Shown here: piece by piece, positions 39,110-48,615 of the stretch
How the letters are laid out: each line of letters starts with the position of its first letter
Numbering within the stretch: the stretch's first letter is position 1
DNA from: Porphyridium purpureum
Lineage: Eukaryota; Rhodophyta; Bangiophyceae; Porphyridiales; Porphyridiaceae
Assembly: GCA_008690995.1 (NCBI GenBank)
Contig: VRMN01000001.1
Coordinates: forward strand, 3,410,001-3,474,000
Reading direction: 5' to 3'
DNA length: 64,000 nucleotides
Translations under genes and position numbers: made by a program
The notes under the pieces: model-generated
What the model was told of the DNA's origin: nothing
Database searches by the model: none
Seen by the model: only the letters and a program-made list of their open reading frames with translations

Positions 39110-41863
39110 ATGACGGATCGACTGGTCTCCATGCTCTTGCGATCAACGCGGGAAAAAGGGCGGAAAAACTCAGCGGCAAATGCCAAGCTTCAAGTCGACG
39201 TCGACTCGGTACCCTTTATGAGCACCATTCCTGACGTTGGGCCCGAGAGTGAAGGCTGGCAGACGGCGCGCGCGGCTGCGACCAAACCCATGACTGGCGC
39301 AGAGTACGTGAAAGTAGTTCGGAATAGCCGCCGAAAGTTGCAGGTTTCAGACATGACCAAGTCAGGCACAAGCATCGATCCCATGAGCAGCAATTCTCTG
39401 CAAGAACAAACGGACCAAAGAATACATTCGCACGTTTCAGATGACAAGCAACTCGCAGCGATGGATGTAAACTCGGAAGACGAAGAGGAGTATGATGTGG
39501 GAACTGTGGTTCAAATGACATTCCGAGAGCTCGACGCAATTCTTAAGGATATGGTGATTCGTTCAGCTTTAACACAGGAGCGAAGTGATTCGGGTAAAAT
39601 GCTCGCCTTGGTGTCCCCGGACGGCTCATTTAAGCGTGTTTCTTCGCCAAGCGGAGTCGATCCCGAGGTTTCGCCACACAAGCGCGCGTCCTGCAGACGA
39701 AATATCGACATTGCGGGAAACTTTTTGCAAGACGACGGATTGGACGGCGATATGGGAAGTGATTATGATCCGGACACCATCGTTCATTTGACAGTCGGAG
39801 ACCTGGATGGAATGCTAGCCGAAGTGAAGAAAAGTCTTGTGAAAAAGTCGCGCTCGACGAAGCAGGTGTGTGTGGAGGAGTCGGACCACAGGGAGTTGAA
39901 TGGGTATACGAATGGCGAACCTCACGTCGACGATTATGGTGACGTCGGAGACATAGTAAGCGACGAGTCGCCGAGCTCGCCGCGACCCCTAGATGTGTTG
40001 GAATTCACTCGCCTGTCCTCAGGTGACGTCGAACTGGTTGGAGAAGACGACCCGGCAGGAGGAGACGAACCTGAGCCGGTAAGCTCGACAAGTATAGTTG
40101 AGCGCATCGATTTGTGTGCATCAAATTTTGACGCGATGATGAATGCGCAGCTTTGGCAGGAAAAAGGCAAAGGCCCGCTCAAAGAAGTAGCTGTCCTGAG
40201 TCGACCGAATGATCGCGAGACGGCTCGGCCGCCCTCGCCGTCCGCAGCCGGAGCATGGACGGACGCTCAATCTGGGTTGGGCGAGACAGGAAGGCAGAGG
40301 TCAAAAACACGAGAACGCAGCTCAAGAGGTTTGCAGAAGAAGTATTCCCTGCTTGGTAGCTCTGCAACGAAGGGATTTTTGAAAAGAGACAAGAGCCAGG
40401 AAGAAGGCGTGCCGTCATTGGACGCATCGCCGAGCGCTGGCGGTCGAGGAATGTCACAGAACAGAGGCAGTTCTCGAGCGCAAGTGGACGCATCAAAAAG
40501 CAGTATTCGGTCGCGCCGCGACCCAGATGCTCAGCAGCCTCTGGAGGTGCGAATTTTCGATGCAAATCTTCAGGGCGAAGCTGCATCAACCCCATTGGCC
40601 GCTCGAACGAAAGTGCAGACTCCATCGTCAGCCGGCAAACCTTCTGTATTTCCCGTAACTCCTGGGATTTCATTTGGAGACACTCCCTCGTATGCGAATA
40701 CAAAATTGAAGGCCCAACAGGACTTCGCGTCCTTGCCTTCAGACAATTTCGTGGAGTTTGGTGCGTCGGACAACCATGAATTTATTAGCGCACCGGCAAT
40801 ATGGAGCAAGGGTGGGTCCTTGAGGCATCGGTCTGCGACAGATGATGTTCCGAACTCTTCTGCGGCCGAATCTCTCGAGAAGCAGAAAAATTTCAAGCTG
40901 CAAGGCCGCATGAGCTCACTCGGCCGCGCCTCGTCACTTCGGCAGAGTATGAATCTGAAGGGTTCTTTCGACCAGCTGCAAGAGAAATTGGGCAGCAGAA
41001 GTCGTTCGAAGCGGTACAGTACTGGTAATGCACCACCGGCGGGCGCTTCGGGACCAGCGACGCCGACTGCGCCAGGCTCTGCTCGTGTGAATGTTTTCCG
41101 AAAAGACTTCAGTACGCTTCGGTCCGAAGTGCTAAAGGAGGCGGACCTCGTTCTCGTTCCCGGTGGCTTTGAACAGAGCACGCAGTTATTCCATGCCATA
41201 ATCCTGGGAAATGCTGTTCGTCTTGAGATCCTTGACATGCTGATAGCTGTGAAAGTGCTCGAGGTGCATGTTCATGCGCTCAAGGCTCAGCATTTTAAGA
41301 CCTTCTTCGCGTGGTTTGACGACTTCCGAATGTTTGTCGAGTTTGTGTTCCAGATTCAGGACAGCGTGATTTTTACGTGGATAGCGCGCAGCTTCCACAA
41401 CTCTGGCTCCATTTCGACCGCTAGTCGCAAAACCTGGAAGCGAGAAGTGTACGAGTGTATTGCGGGCATCGTGCGCACGCGAAGCTCGTTGAACGGCCCT
41501 TTGAACCGTATTTTGTTCCAGGACTTGTATGATAAGGTGTTTTACTTGGCCCGGCGCCTGCTTGAGTTTTGCAGTTTGATTGAGGCAGAGATCCCCCTGC
41601 TAGACGCGCGTCCGGGCACGGAGGGCGGCGGCTCAATGGACGTCCCGTTTGTGAATTTTTTGGCAGCCAACTCAATGGCAAACACGCACCTGCCGATCGT
41701 CATGCGCGGCGCCAGTGCGTCCGGTGACCGTGGGCGGATGTGGGTGACCGCGCACGACAAGGAGTCGTCGTCAAGTCTTCTTTTCCGACTGTGGCAGCGC
41801 AAGGCCGACAATGCCCACTTCCTCATGGTTCACCAACTGGGCGACTCTTTAGAGAAGAGGTGA
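39110..41863 (+). CDS. Unknown protein, disordered N-terminus and helical C-terminal domain, paralogue 2
   Basis: 917 aa. Residues 1-660 are disordered, Ser/Asp/Arg-rich. Two copies of a short acidic motif occur near 125 and 225: YDVGTVVQMTFRELDAILKD and YDPDTIVHLTVGDLDGMLAE. The C-terminal domain (about 690-870) starts LFHAIILGNAVRLEILDML and includes FVEFVFQIQDSVIFTWIA, aligning with the domain of the 593-aa protein at 34628-36409. No catalytic or membrane motif is visible. The divergent placement of two members about 2.7 kb apart suggests local duplication with inversion. The first ATG in frame is 39110; the frame is open from 39047. Function unknown. Confidence 0.86.
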   Translation: MTDRLVSMLLRSTREKGRKNSAANAKLQVDVDSVPFMSTIPDVGPESEGWQTARAAATKPMTGAEYVKVVRNSRRKLQVSDMTKSGTSIDPMSSNSLQEQTDQRIHSHVSDDKQLAAMDVNSEDEEEYDVGTVVQMTFRELDAILKDMVIRSALTQERSDSGKMLALVSPDGSFKRVSSPSGVDPEVSPHKRASCRRNIDIAGNFLQDDGLDGDMGSDYDPDTIVHLTVGDLDGMLAEVKKSLVKKSRSTKQVCVEESDHRELNGYTNGEPHVDDYGDVGDIVSDESPSSPRPLDVLEFTRLSSGDVELVGEDDPAGGDEPEPVSSTSIVERIDLCASNFDAMMNAQLWQEKGKGPLKEVAVLSRPNDRETARPPSPSAAGAWTDAQSGLGETGRQRSKTRERSSRGLQKKYSLLGSSATKGFLKRDKSQEEGVPSLDASPSAGGRGMSQNRGSSRAQVDASKSSIRSRRDPDAQQPLEVRIFDANLQGEAASTPLAARTKVQTPSSAGKPSVFPVTPGISFGDTPSYANTKLKAQQDFASLPSDNFVEFGASDNHEFISAPAIWSKGGSLRHRSATDDVPNSSAAESLEKQKNFKLQGRMSSLGRASSLRQSMNLKGSFDQLQEKLGSRSRSKRYSTGNAPPAGASGPATPTAPGSARVNVFRKDFSTLRSEVLKEADLVLVPGGFEQSTQLFHAIILGNAVRLEILDMLIAVKVLEVHVHALKAQHFKTFFAWFDDFRMFVEFVFQIQDSVIFTWIARSFHNSGSISTASRKTWKREVYECIAGIVRTRSSLNGPLNRILFQDLYDKVFYLARRLLEFCSLIEAEIPLLDARPGTEGGGSMDVPFVNFLAANSMANTHLPIVMRGASASGDRGRMWVTAHDKESSSSLLFRLWQRKADNAHFLMVHQLGDSLEKR

Positions 41864-42538
41864 AGCAGCGCCACTTGGCATCGCTAGCCAGACACTAACT
41901 CAATAAGTACATCGTCTCGTATGATCCATGTCACATCTTGTTCCATCTCGTCCAGCCGCAATGTCGCTCACTTCCAACTGTACCTTTAGCGGAAGTGTAC
42001 CTCCCCGCTCACCCGCCTTTTTCACGCGATGACGCGGACGCGTGCCTCGCGTGACTTTTTCCAGCGACCTGTGTACGCGCCGCTCAGCACGAGCCAGGTT
42101 GCCACGGCGCAGCGCCGCAGGTCTCCGACACCTGTAGAGACAGACAAGTACTGTCAACAAGCCGCACGCAATCACGCCAGCTTCACTGCGGAACGGAGGC
42201 TGCCCCCGGTTGCTTTCGGCCGAAGTGCGCGCGTGACGTTCGACTGCATACACGACAGGGGGGCTTCGAGTGGGGGGCACGCAGGGTATGAGGGCCACGG
42301 CCGCTCGCAGAGACGTTTGATGGTCGGCGAGTTCGAGAGACGTTGGCAAGTCGGCGCGGGAATTGGGGGCCTCGTGCGACGTTTTCCACAGCGGATGGCC
42401 ACGGCATTGGCGTCTCATGTCATGACTTTGCCGCTCTCGCTTCGACCTCTGCCTGTGACGCCCCGTCAACCCGCAGCGACAACTACGCAGCCGGCGCAAG
42501 GGACACATGCGGATTTTGCTTCACTACTTTGCTAATCT
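41864..42538. other. Upstream region of nitrate transporter gene
   Basis: 675 bp. A 168-codon frame (ATG 42029, TAA 42533) ends three bases before the transporter ATG and is in the same frame. Its composition (Arg/Pro/Thr-rich) matches no family. A minus-oriented GTACAGT at 41977 has no target gene. No sense-oriented copy was seen for the transporter. Confidence 0.45.
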
Positions 42539-44224
42539 ATGGGAATGGTGGGGACAGACAACGGCGCGGGCGTGGTGATCCAAACGGGCCTAGACAGACG
42601 CAGCACAAAGGAAGAACACTCGGAACATCACAGCTTTTCCTCCACTACTCAACGTAGCCAGTCGTCGCCCGGTGTTCAGGAGGAATGCGAGTGTGACGAC
42701 AAGCACTCAAATGCATCACACGTTGCCGTCGAAGACGAGCCTGGTGCGTGCTTGTGTTCAAGGCATCACGACAATCCTGATGCAGTGGAGCAAACGTACG
42801 GGCCCCAACCAGTGGACCCAGAGACAGGTGAGCAGCTGTTCCGGCTTCCGGTGGACGAGAAGCACCGCGCGCTGAAGCTGCAGCCGTGGCGCTTTGACAA
42901 GCCGCACATGCGCTCATTCTTCTTCGCCTGGTTTGGATTCTTTACGGCATTCTTTGGTTGGTTCGCAGTGTCACCTCTTATGACCACGATCCGCCAGTCC
43001 AAGGAGTTGGGCCTGTGGGATACGGAAACCAATATGCCGAACACGAAGGCGATTGGAAATTCGAACGTGATTGCGGTGTCTGGAACGGTTCTCATGCGTC
43101 TAATCATCGGCCCGAGCTGTGACCGCTTCGGTCCACGCATCCCGTTTGTGTCGATACTGACGGTCTTTTCGCTGCCTGTGTACCTGATTGGAACCGCCTT
43201 CAATTACGCTTCGTTCTGCACAGCGCGCTTCTTTATTGGATTCTTAGGAGCATCTTTTGTGATCGCGCAATTCTGGACAACGCAGACGTTTGCCCCGGTG
43301 ATTGTGGGAGTGGCGAATGGGACGGTTGCCGGGTGGGGCAACCTGGGCGGCGGTGTGACCAACGCTCTGATGCCGCAGTTCTTCAACCTGATGAAGGCGT
43401 TCGGCCTCGATGATAACAGCGCCTGGCGTGTTGTGATGGTAATCCCGGGCACGATGTGTGTCACCGTCGGGCTGTGCCTGTACTTGTTCTCGCAGGACCT
43501 ACCCGACGGCCAGTACAAAGATATGCATGCGTCCGGCAAGCTTCAAAGGACGGACGCGCTCAAATCGATGAAGTTGGCATCGCTCAATCTTCGCTCATGG
43601 ATTTTGTTTGCGTTGTACGCGGGCTGCTTTGGTGTGGAGCTGACTATGAATGCCAACCTGTCGTCATACTTTCAAGACGTGTTTGGCATGGAACAGAGCA
43701 CGGCAGGTTTGATTGCGGCACTTTTCGGTTTGATGAACTTATTTGCGCGCTCGCTGGGCGGCGTCAGCTCGGACTTTATGAGCACGCGCTTTGGCATGCG
43801 GGGCCGCCTGATCGTATTCTTCTTCTCAGAGCTGGCAGCAGGCCTATTCCTGATCGGATTCTCTCGCGCAAGGGTTCTTGGCGCGGCAGTTCCGTTGCTG
43901 GTTCTGTTTTCGACGTGTGTGCAGATGGCCGAGGGCGCAACGTTTGGTGTAGTACCGTATGTGGACCGCACATGCACGGGGGCGATCGCTGGTATCGTAG
44001 GTGCCGGTGGAAATGTCGGCGCGATGACGTTTGGTCTACTCTTCTCGTACGGGCCGAGGGAGATGCCAGACGCGTTTCTGATCCTGGGGTGCATTGTCTC
44101 CGGTATAGCGTTCCTTGTTGCACCACTCGCATATGGTCCGCTACGTATTGGGGACGCGCCTTTGCCGTCGCCCGTTTCGTCAATCCATTTTGAAAGTAGT
44201 GTCGAGGAATCTCAGCCTTCATAG
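42539..44224 (+). CDS. NRT2: NRT2-type high-affinity nitrate transporter (MFS, NNP family)
   Basis: 561 aa with 12 predicted membrane helices, acting in proton-coupled nitrate uptake at the plasma membrane. The acidic N-terminal ~110 residues are cytosolic. Then KLQPWRFDKPHMRSFFFAWF opens helix 1. Both nitrate signature motifs are visible: GWGNLGGGVTNALMP in helix 5 and GIVGAGGNVGAMTFG in helix 11. Substrate arginines fit TVLMRLIIGPSCDRFG (helix 2) and NLFARSLGG (helix 8). The long central loop of fungal NrtA/CrnA is absent, as in algal and plant NRT2. The C-terminal tail is short. The start is the first ATG after an in-frame stop. Confidence 0.95.
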   Translation: MGMVGTDNGAGVVIQTGLDRRSTKEEHSEHHSFSSTTQRSQSSPGVQEECECDDKHSNASHVAVEDEPGACLCSRHHDNPDAVEQTYGPQPVDPETGEQLFRLPVDEKHRALKLQPWRFDKPHMRSFFFAWFGFFTAFFGWFAVSPLMTTIRQSKELGLWDTETNMPNTKAIGNSNVIAVSGTVLMRLIIGPSCDRFGPRIPFVSILTVFSLPVYLIGTAFNYASFCTARFFIGFLGASFVIAQFWTTQTFAPVIVGVANGTVAGWGNLGGGVTNALMPQFFNLMKAFGLDDNSAWRVVMVIPGTMCVTVGLCLYLFSQDLPDGQYKDMHASGKLQRTDALKSMKLASLNLRSWILFALYAGCFGVELTMNANLSSYFQDVFGMEQSTAGLIAALFGLMNLFARSLGGVSSDFMSTRFGMRGRLIVFFFSELAAGLFLIGFSRARVLGAAVPLLVLFSTCVQMAEGATFGVVPYVDRTCTGAIAGIVGAGGNVGAMTFGLLFSYGPREMPDAFLILGCIVSGIAFLVAPLAYGPLRIGDAPLPSPVSSIHFESSVEESQPS

Positions 44225-46124
44225 CACAGCATGACGCCTCGCCTCCTTTTTCCTCTCTGTACATGAGCCTTCTGTCGAAATTGACCAACACCGGAAAAAA
44301 GGAATTGCAATTCCAACCGCCGTGAAGTCAGTCGGCACGTTCGGGAGTCTTTGCGAGGGTCGCGAGGGTCAAGTGCGTCTGAGCCGTAGAAGGTAAAATA
44401 GAGCGCCTACGGAAGCGATAGGGAGAGAAGGAAACACGGGATGCGTGACAAGGACTTGGGATTCCTACCAGGGAGAGGGAATGCGAACAAGCCTCTCACC
44501 TCCATTTGATTATTCTTTCGAGGCTGGCTTCAAAAATAGTGGGGATACTTTGGTGGGTTCATTGTGGATCTCGTACCTGGCGATTGGCATGAGAGAGATG
44601 CTGGGCCAGTGAGCTCTTTGACGCAGAGATTGATTGGAATGCTCTTCCGGCTCGTTCCGTCCCAACAGACTGCTACGAAGTTTCATCGCCCGAATGGTGT
44701 CTACTGTCTCCTCTATTCTTTCTGATGGCATGTCTCTGAGTAGAACCCGACCGCTGAGACCGCGTGGACACCTTGTGACGAAATGCTGTTGTCTGTGTTA
44801 TGGCATGACGTCCCGGCAGGGACTGCACGTCGGCAAGAATCGGGACGACAATTTTTAGAGCCATTGCTCTTCCTCTGGAAAATTCGGGAAGCCCTCCCGA
44901 CTTCTAGGAGCCATGGGGGGGGGCACACTAGAAGCCTGTACAAACGGCTGCGCTGATTCGAGAAGAAACGGTGGCTTTTCCGACGAGTCGAGTCGAACGC
45001 ACGACAGCGACAACTCACGGAAAGTCGAGGGGGTTAGGGTTTTTTTGCGATAGTGATGCATTTAAAAGACCATGTGCTGTCTTTCTGAATACAGCAGTTT
45101 GACGCCTGTGTCTTTGCGTGCACATTGTATCTTACTGAGGGAAAGACTTTGGCCGAGTGGTGAGATCGAGTGCACTTTTTCTGCGCGCCGTCTGGACCAA
45201 ACAGGCCAGTAGACTGAGACGCCTTGTCTGCTTCCGAGGAAGCAGATTCACCTCGCTACCTAAAGCCCAACCTCTTCAACTAGGCTACGTGCTTGGTACG
45301 TCGCGAGGAGCCCTTAGCGGGACGCGTTCTCTGTCTCCAGCCTGTCGTAGCGAGCCGCTTCCCTTCTGGCCCGGTCTCAGAAGCGCGCTGAGCAGGCCAC
45401 GTGGCGCACAGAGTCTCACATCGCCTGCCGCGCACGACGTCCAACATACGCGCAAAGCCGTTGCGGTGCATCCCACGCCGGTCTGCGCCGCCACGCGCAC
45501 ACTGGACCCCCTTATGAGTCGTGGCATGCACTGAACCCCTCCGCACTCCCCGCTAATTCCAGTCCCTTTTTCACTTCCACGAAACCCGCGTCTCGACTGC
45601 ACAACGCACAACGCACGCCAAAACGCAAAAACCAACGGAGAACTCCCCCCAAAAAATCACTGGAATGAACTCAGATGCTGGTGCTCGTTGCTCTTGTCTA
45701 TCGGGGGGTCGTGGTTGGTTGGTGACTGACCGACTGACGCACTGAGTGACGACTTGCACGACGGCTTTGTCGGTGCGTGTGTTTTGTGGTGAAGGTGCGT
45801 GACGAGTCAGTAAGATCCACGCACACGTGCATGCATTGGCAAAACGCCCGAAAATCAAGCCACGGCTTTTCTTTTTTTGGACGGAGCGCGCAGGAGTTTG
45901 TGTGTTTGTGTTTGTGTTGTTGTTATATGTGTGTACAGGGAAGCAACGACGTCTGGGGTACGGAGGAGGTGATGCGTTAGTTGGAGAGGTTGAGGGATGG
46001 TGGCGTGGGGGGAAGAACCGGAGGAGTGTGAAACGGTGGAGCGGGGGGTGAGACGCGGCGGTGGGGTGTGGGGTCCGGGAAGGGTTTGCGAGGGGCGCGT
46101 AGCGAGGGCAGGGTGGGGGAGGCG
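44225..46124. other. 1.9 kb region without a confident gene
   Basis: Contains one small minus-strand frame (44510-44731), listed separately, and the G-rich leader of the MYB gene (about 45960-46124). Around 45149 the string TGGCCGAGTGGT imitates a tRNA A box but no cloverleaf follows. A minus-strand donor-like GTGAGT lies at 45013-45018, but no consistent exon chain could be built. Confidence 0.45.
44510..44731 (-). CDS. Small hypothetical frame
   Basis: 73 aa, not recognised. It is charged and protein-like (MPSERIEETVDTIRAMKLRS, then HWPSISLMPIARYEIHNEP). The frame remains open for about 20 codons upstream, up to an acceptor-like AACAG near 44787, so it could be the last exon of a spliced gene. 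No upstream exon was found in the matching phase. Confidence 0.22.
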   Translation of the reverse strand: MPSERIEETVDTIRAMKLRSSLLGRNEPEEHSNQSLRQRAHWPSISLMPIARYEIHNEPTKVSPLFLKPASKE

Positions 46125-48188
46125 ATGGACGGCGCGTCGTCGTCGCCGCCGCTGCACGGAAGCAATCGAGGCGGGAGGGCGGGCGAGTCTGGCGCGGGCG
46201 AGAGTCGCGGGCGGAAAGGGTCATGGAGCGAAGACGAGGATATGCTGCTGTCGCGCCTCGTGCAGAGGCTGGGCCCGAAGAACTGGAATATGATTGCGCA
46301 GGAGATTGCCGGGCGCTCCGGGAAGCAGTGTCGCGAGCGGTGGATCAATCAGCTCGACCCCACGATCAGAAAGGGGAACTGGACTGCGGAGGAGAACGAG
46401 CTGCTGGTGCGGCTGCACGTTCAGTACGGAAACCAGTGGGCCGAGATCGCCAAGCACATGCCCGGCCGCTCGGATAACATAATCAAGAACCACTGGAACT
46501 CGTCGATGCGCCGGATAGCAAACCGGCTACCGACTGGGGTGGATCCATTGATGTTTGAGGCCGGCGGCATGTTGACTGCGCCGTCGAGCGCACGAGTGCA
46601 GAATGCTTCACACTCGGTGAAGCGCAAGTTTGCCCAGGACAGCGCCGGTAGCAACATCACTCCGTCCGAGTCCGAGGAAGCATTCAACTCGATCTCACGA
46701 CCAGGATTGCCGCGCTCGGTGTCCTCTCCTGGGGACACTGCCCCAGCCTTCTCGTCGTCCTTCAGCCCGGCTCTGACGCGTGCCCAGCCTGGCTGTTCTG
46801 GGATTGACGGTCCAGCCGCGATGACCCGCAAGGAGTCTGTGTCCATGTACCTGAGCGAGTTTGCGGATCTTGGCTTTCACACAAGTCAAGCGCCTGTCTC
46901 TTTTGATCGCGGGGATCCGCAACGCGAAGCCGCCTTTGCTCCAGCAGGGCGCGACGACGCGTTACCGGGCGACCATGTCGCCAGCCTGTGGGCGGGCACC
47001 GGCGCTCAAGCTTCTCAGCCCAACTTTTATGGATCGAGCCTGCGGGGCGGGAATGCGTGGGCCTCGTTCTCGAGCGGGTCAGTGGACGCCTCGGTATATC
47101 CCAAGCAAGAATCCATGCCAGTTGGCGGCAGCCTTCGAGCAACAAAATCCTCCTCTGTATTTAGTTCTACCTTGCCGGATCTCAGCGACGTGAACTTTGG
47201 GCCTACATGGAGAGAGCCGAGACTTCTTGATGGCGTTTTGGATGAGGACACATCGATGTCAGGCCCATCGTCGCATTCCTACGACTTATGGGAAGCATCA
47301 GCGGCCGCAGCGGCCGCAGTCACGGCAGCGGCCATGTCAGCCGAAAAACTAGCGGAGCCACGGGCTTTGCCTGCTGGCGAGGAAGGGCACATCGGGGTTT
47401 ACGAAAAGACATGTTCGTCGCGTGGTACGGAGGATCGTGAGAGCAGCGCGCCCGACAGGCCCGTGAACTTTGAGGATTTTGTGAAGAGCTTGAATGCGTC
47501 TCGACACGCGTCTGCGCATGCATCAGCGCATGCATCGGCACATGGTGGCAATTTCTTCAGCGGCTGGAACCATGAATCAGCTCCTGGATCCTTGCATGGC
47601 TCCGTGCATGGCGGCTTGGACCTAGCTGCCAATGGTTCTGTGCACAATGGCTTTAGCGGCAGTTTAGGGGGTCCTGCACTGAGTGGGGCATATCGTGACG
47701 CGCCTTTGGATTCGAGCGCTGGAGGAACGGGTGGATCTCGTGTATTGAGCGCGCACCGCAACAGGAACGCGCTCGGCGATTCGGTTTACGAAGGGTTGGA
47801 CACTGTGGGGAGTTCTGTGCTAGGAGGCTCGTCTGCGTTTAGTAGTTCGCTTTATGGCGGTTCCAGCGCTGGCGATCGCTCAGTCCATGGTGCCGTGAGC
47901 GCGGTAGGCGCCGCAGCGGCTTCGCGCGATGTGAATGCTAGGTCAAGGAAGATGGCGCGGAGACACGCGGAAGTAACGACACAGCCAGTAGATGTCCCAG
48001 GTGGGAACCTTGATGCTAACGAGGAAACAAGCAGCGAATACTCGCTGGTCTCTCCGAGCTCGTCACCTTCAGTGCCTCCAGGGTTTATACCGGAGGCCTT
48101 TTTGAGCAAGTCCGCACCGTCGAAGTTGGCCGCTATGGTTCCTTATGCGGCACAGTATGAAATACAAAAGCCAGACATGAATCGGTAG
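46125..48188 (+). CDS. R2R3-MYB transcription factor
   Basis: 687 aa. Two MYB repeats at about residues 27-130: R2 (KGSWSEDEDMLLSRLVQRLG, Trp spacing kept, GKQCRERWINQLDP) and R3 (KGNWTAEENELLVRLHVQYG, ending NIIKNHWNSSMRR). The R3 recognition helix matches c-MYB-type proteins that bind AACNG. The remaining 550 residues are disordered, Ser/Gly/Ala-rich, with an Ala run near 390 and short His-Ala-Ser and Gly-Ser-Val-His repeats near 460-520. No bHLH-interaction motif is seen in R3. Targets are unknown. The frame extends to a GTG at 46068, but ATG 46125 is the first ATG. The leader is G-rich. Confidence 0.94.
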   Translation: MDGASSSPPLHGSNRGGRAGESGAGESRGRKGSWSEDEDMLLSRLVQRLGPKNWNMIAQEIAGRSGKQCRERWINQLDPTIRKGNWTAEENELLVRLHVQYGNQWAEIAKHMPGRSDNIIKNHWNSSMRRIANRLPTGVDPLMFEAGGMLTAPSSARVQNASHSVKRKFAQDSAGSNITPSESEEAFNSISRPGLPRSVSSPGDTAPAFSSSFSPALTRAQPGCSGIDGPAAMTRKESVSMYLSEFADLGFHTSQAPVSFDRGDPQREAAFAPAGRDDALPGDHVASLWAGTGAQASQPNFYGSSLRGGNAWASFSSGSVDASVYPKQESMPVGGSLRATKSSSVFSSTLPDLSDVNFGPTWREPRLLDGVLDEDTSMSGPSSHSYDLWEASAAAAAAVTAAAMSAEKLAEPRALPAGEEGHIGVYEKTCSSRGTEDRESSAPDRPVNFEDFVKSLNASRHASAHASAHASAHGGNFFSGWNHESAPGSLHGSVHGGLDLAANGSVHNGFSGSLGGPALSGAYRDAPLDSSAGGTGGSRVLSAHRNRNALGDSVYEGLDTVGSSVLGGSSAFSSSLYGGSSAGDRSVHGAVSAVGAAAASRDVNARSRKMARRHAEVTTQPVDVPGGNLDANEETSSEYSLVSPSSSPSVPPGFIPEAFLSKSAPSKLAAMVPYAAQYEIQKPDMNR

Positions 48189-48615
48189 CCGCCTTTTTCG
48201 GCCTCAGTCAAAGATCGCCTACGCTGAGGCCGAGGATGCGTCGCGGTGTGTCCGTATGGCGACGAGGTATATATATATATACGTATATAGCACATATTTG
48301 AGCGTCCTGCAGGTCTTTCTGGGCATTCAGGCGCCATTGCGCTATACTGAAAAAGTGTCGCAAGCCTTGGCTTGCTCTACGTACGGGTGTGTTGGTGTGT
48401 TTGTCTGTTTGTCTGTGTGTGCGCGCTCGAAGCACGCCACAGTCCAAGTGGTAAGTAAGCTTTCCGATCAAGAACGCAATAAATGCACTGAAAGCGCCCT
48501 TCGTATGCTTTTTGTCCCTCAAAACGTGTTTGACCCCTTTCCATGCGGTTGTTCCTGCCTCTTTCAACAACAACATTAAATCTGGAACTTTCGTCAAGTA
48601 TTCACGGCGGGCACA
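48189..48615. other. Spacer between MYB and PAC3-like genes
   Basis: 427 bp. Holds a TA-rich run (48268-48289) and no GTACAGT copy. No gene seen. Confidence 0.5.
48268..48289. repeat. (TA)n-rich run
   Basis: Alternating TA interrupted once by ACG. It could act as a TATA element or 3' UTR signal, but its position about 330 bp before the next ATG gives no clear role. Confidence 0.8.

Noticed and set aside
45149-45260. tRNA-like A box (TGGCCGAGTGGT)
   Set aside because: No matching acceptor stem, D-stem complement or GTTCRA B box follows. Red algal tRNAs can be permuted or intron-bearing, but no such arrangement could be folded by hand.
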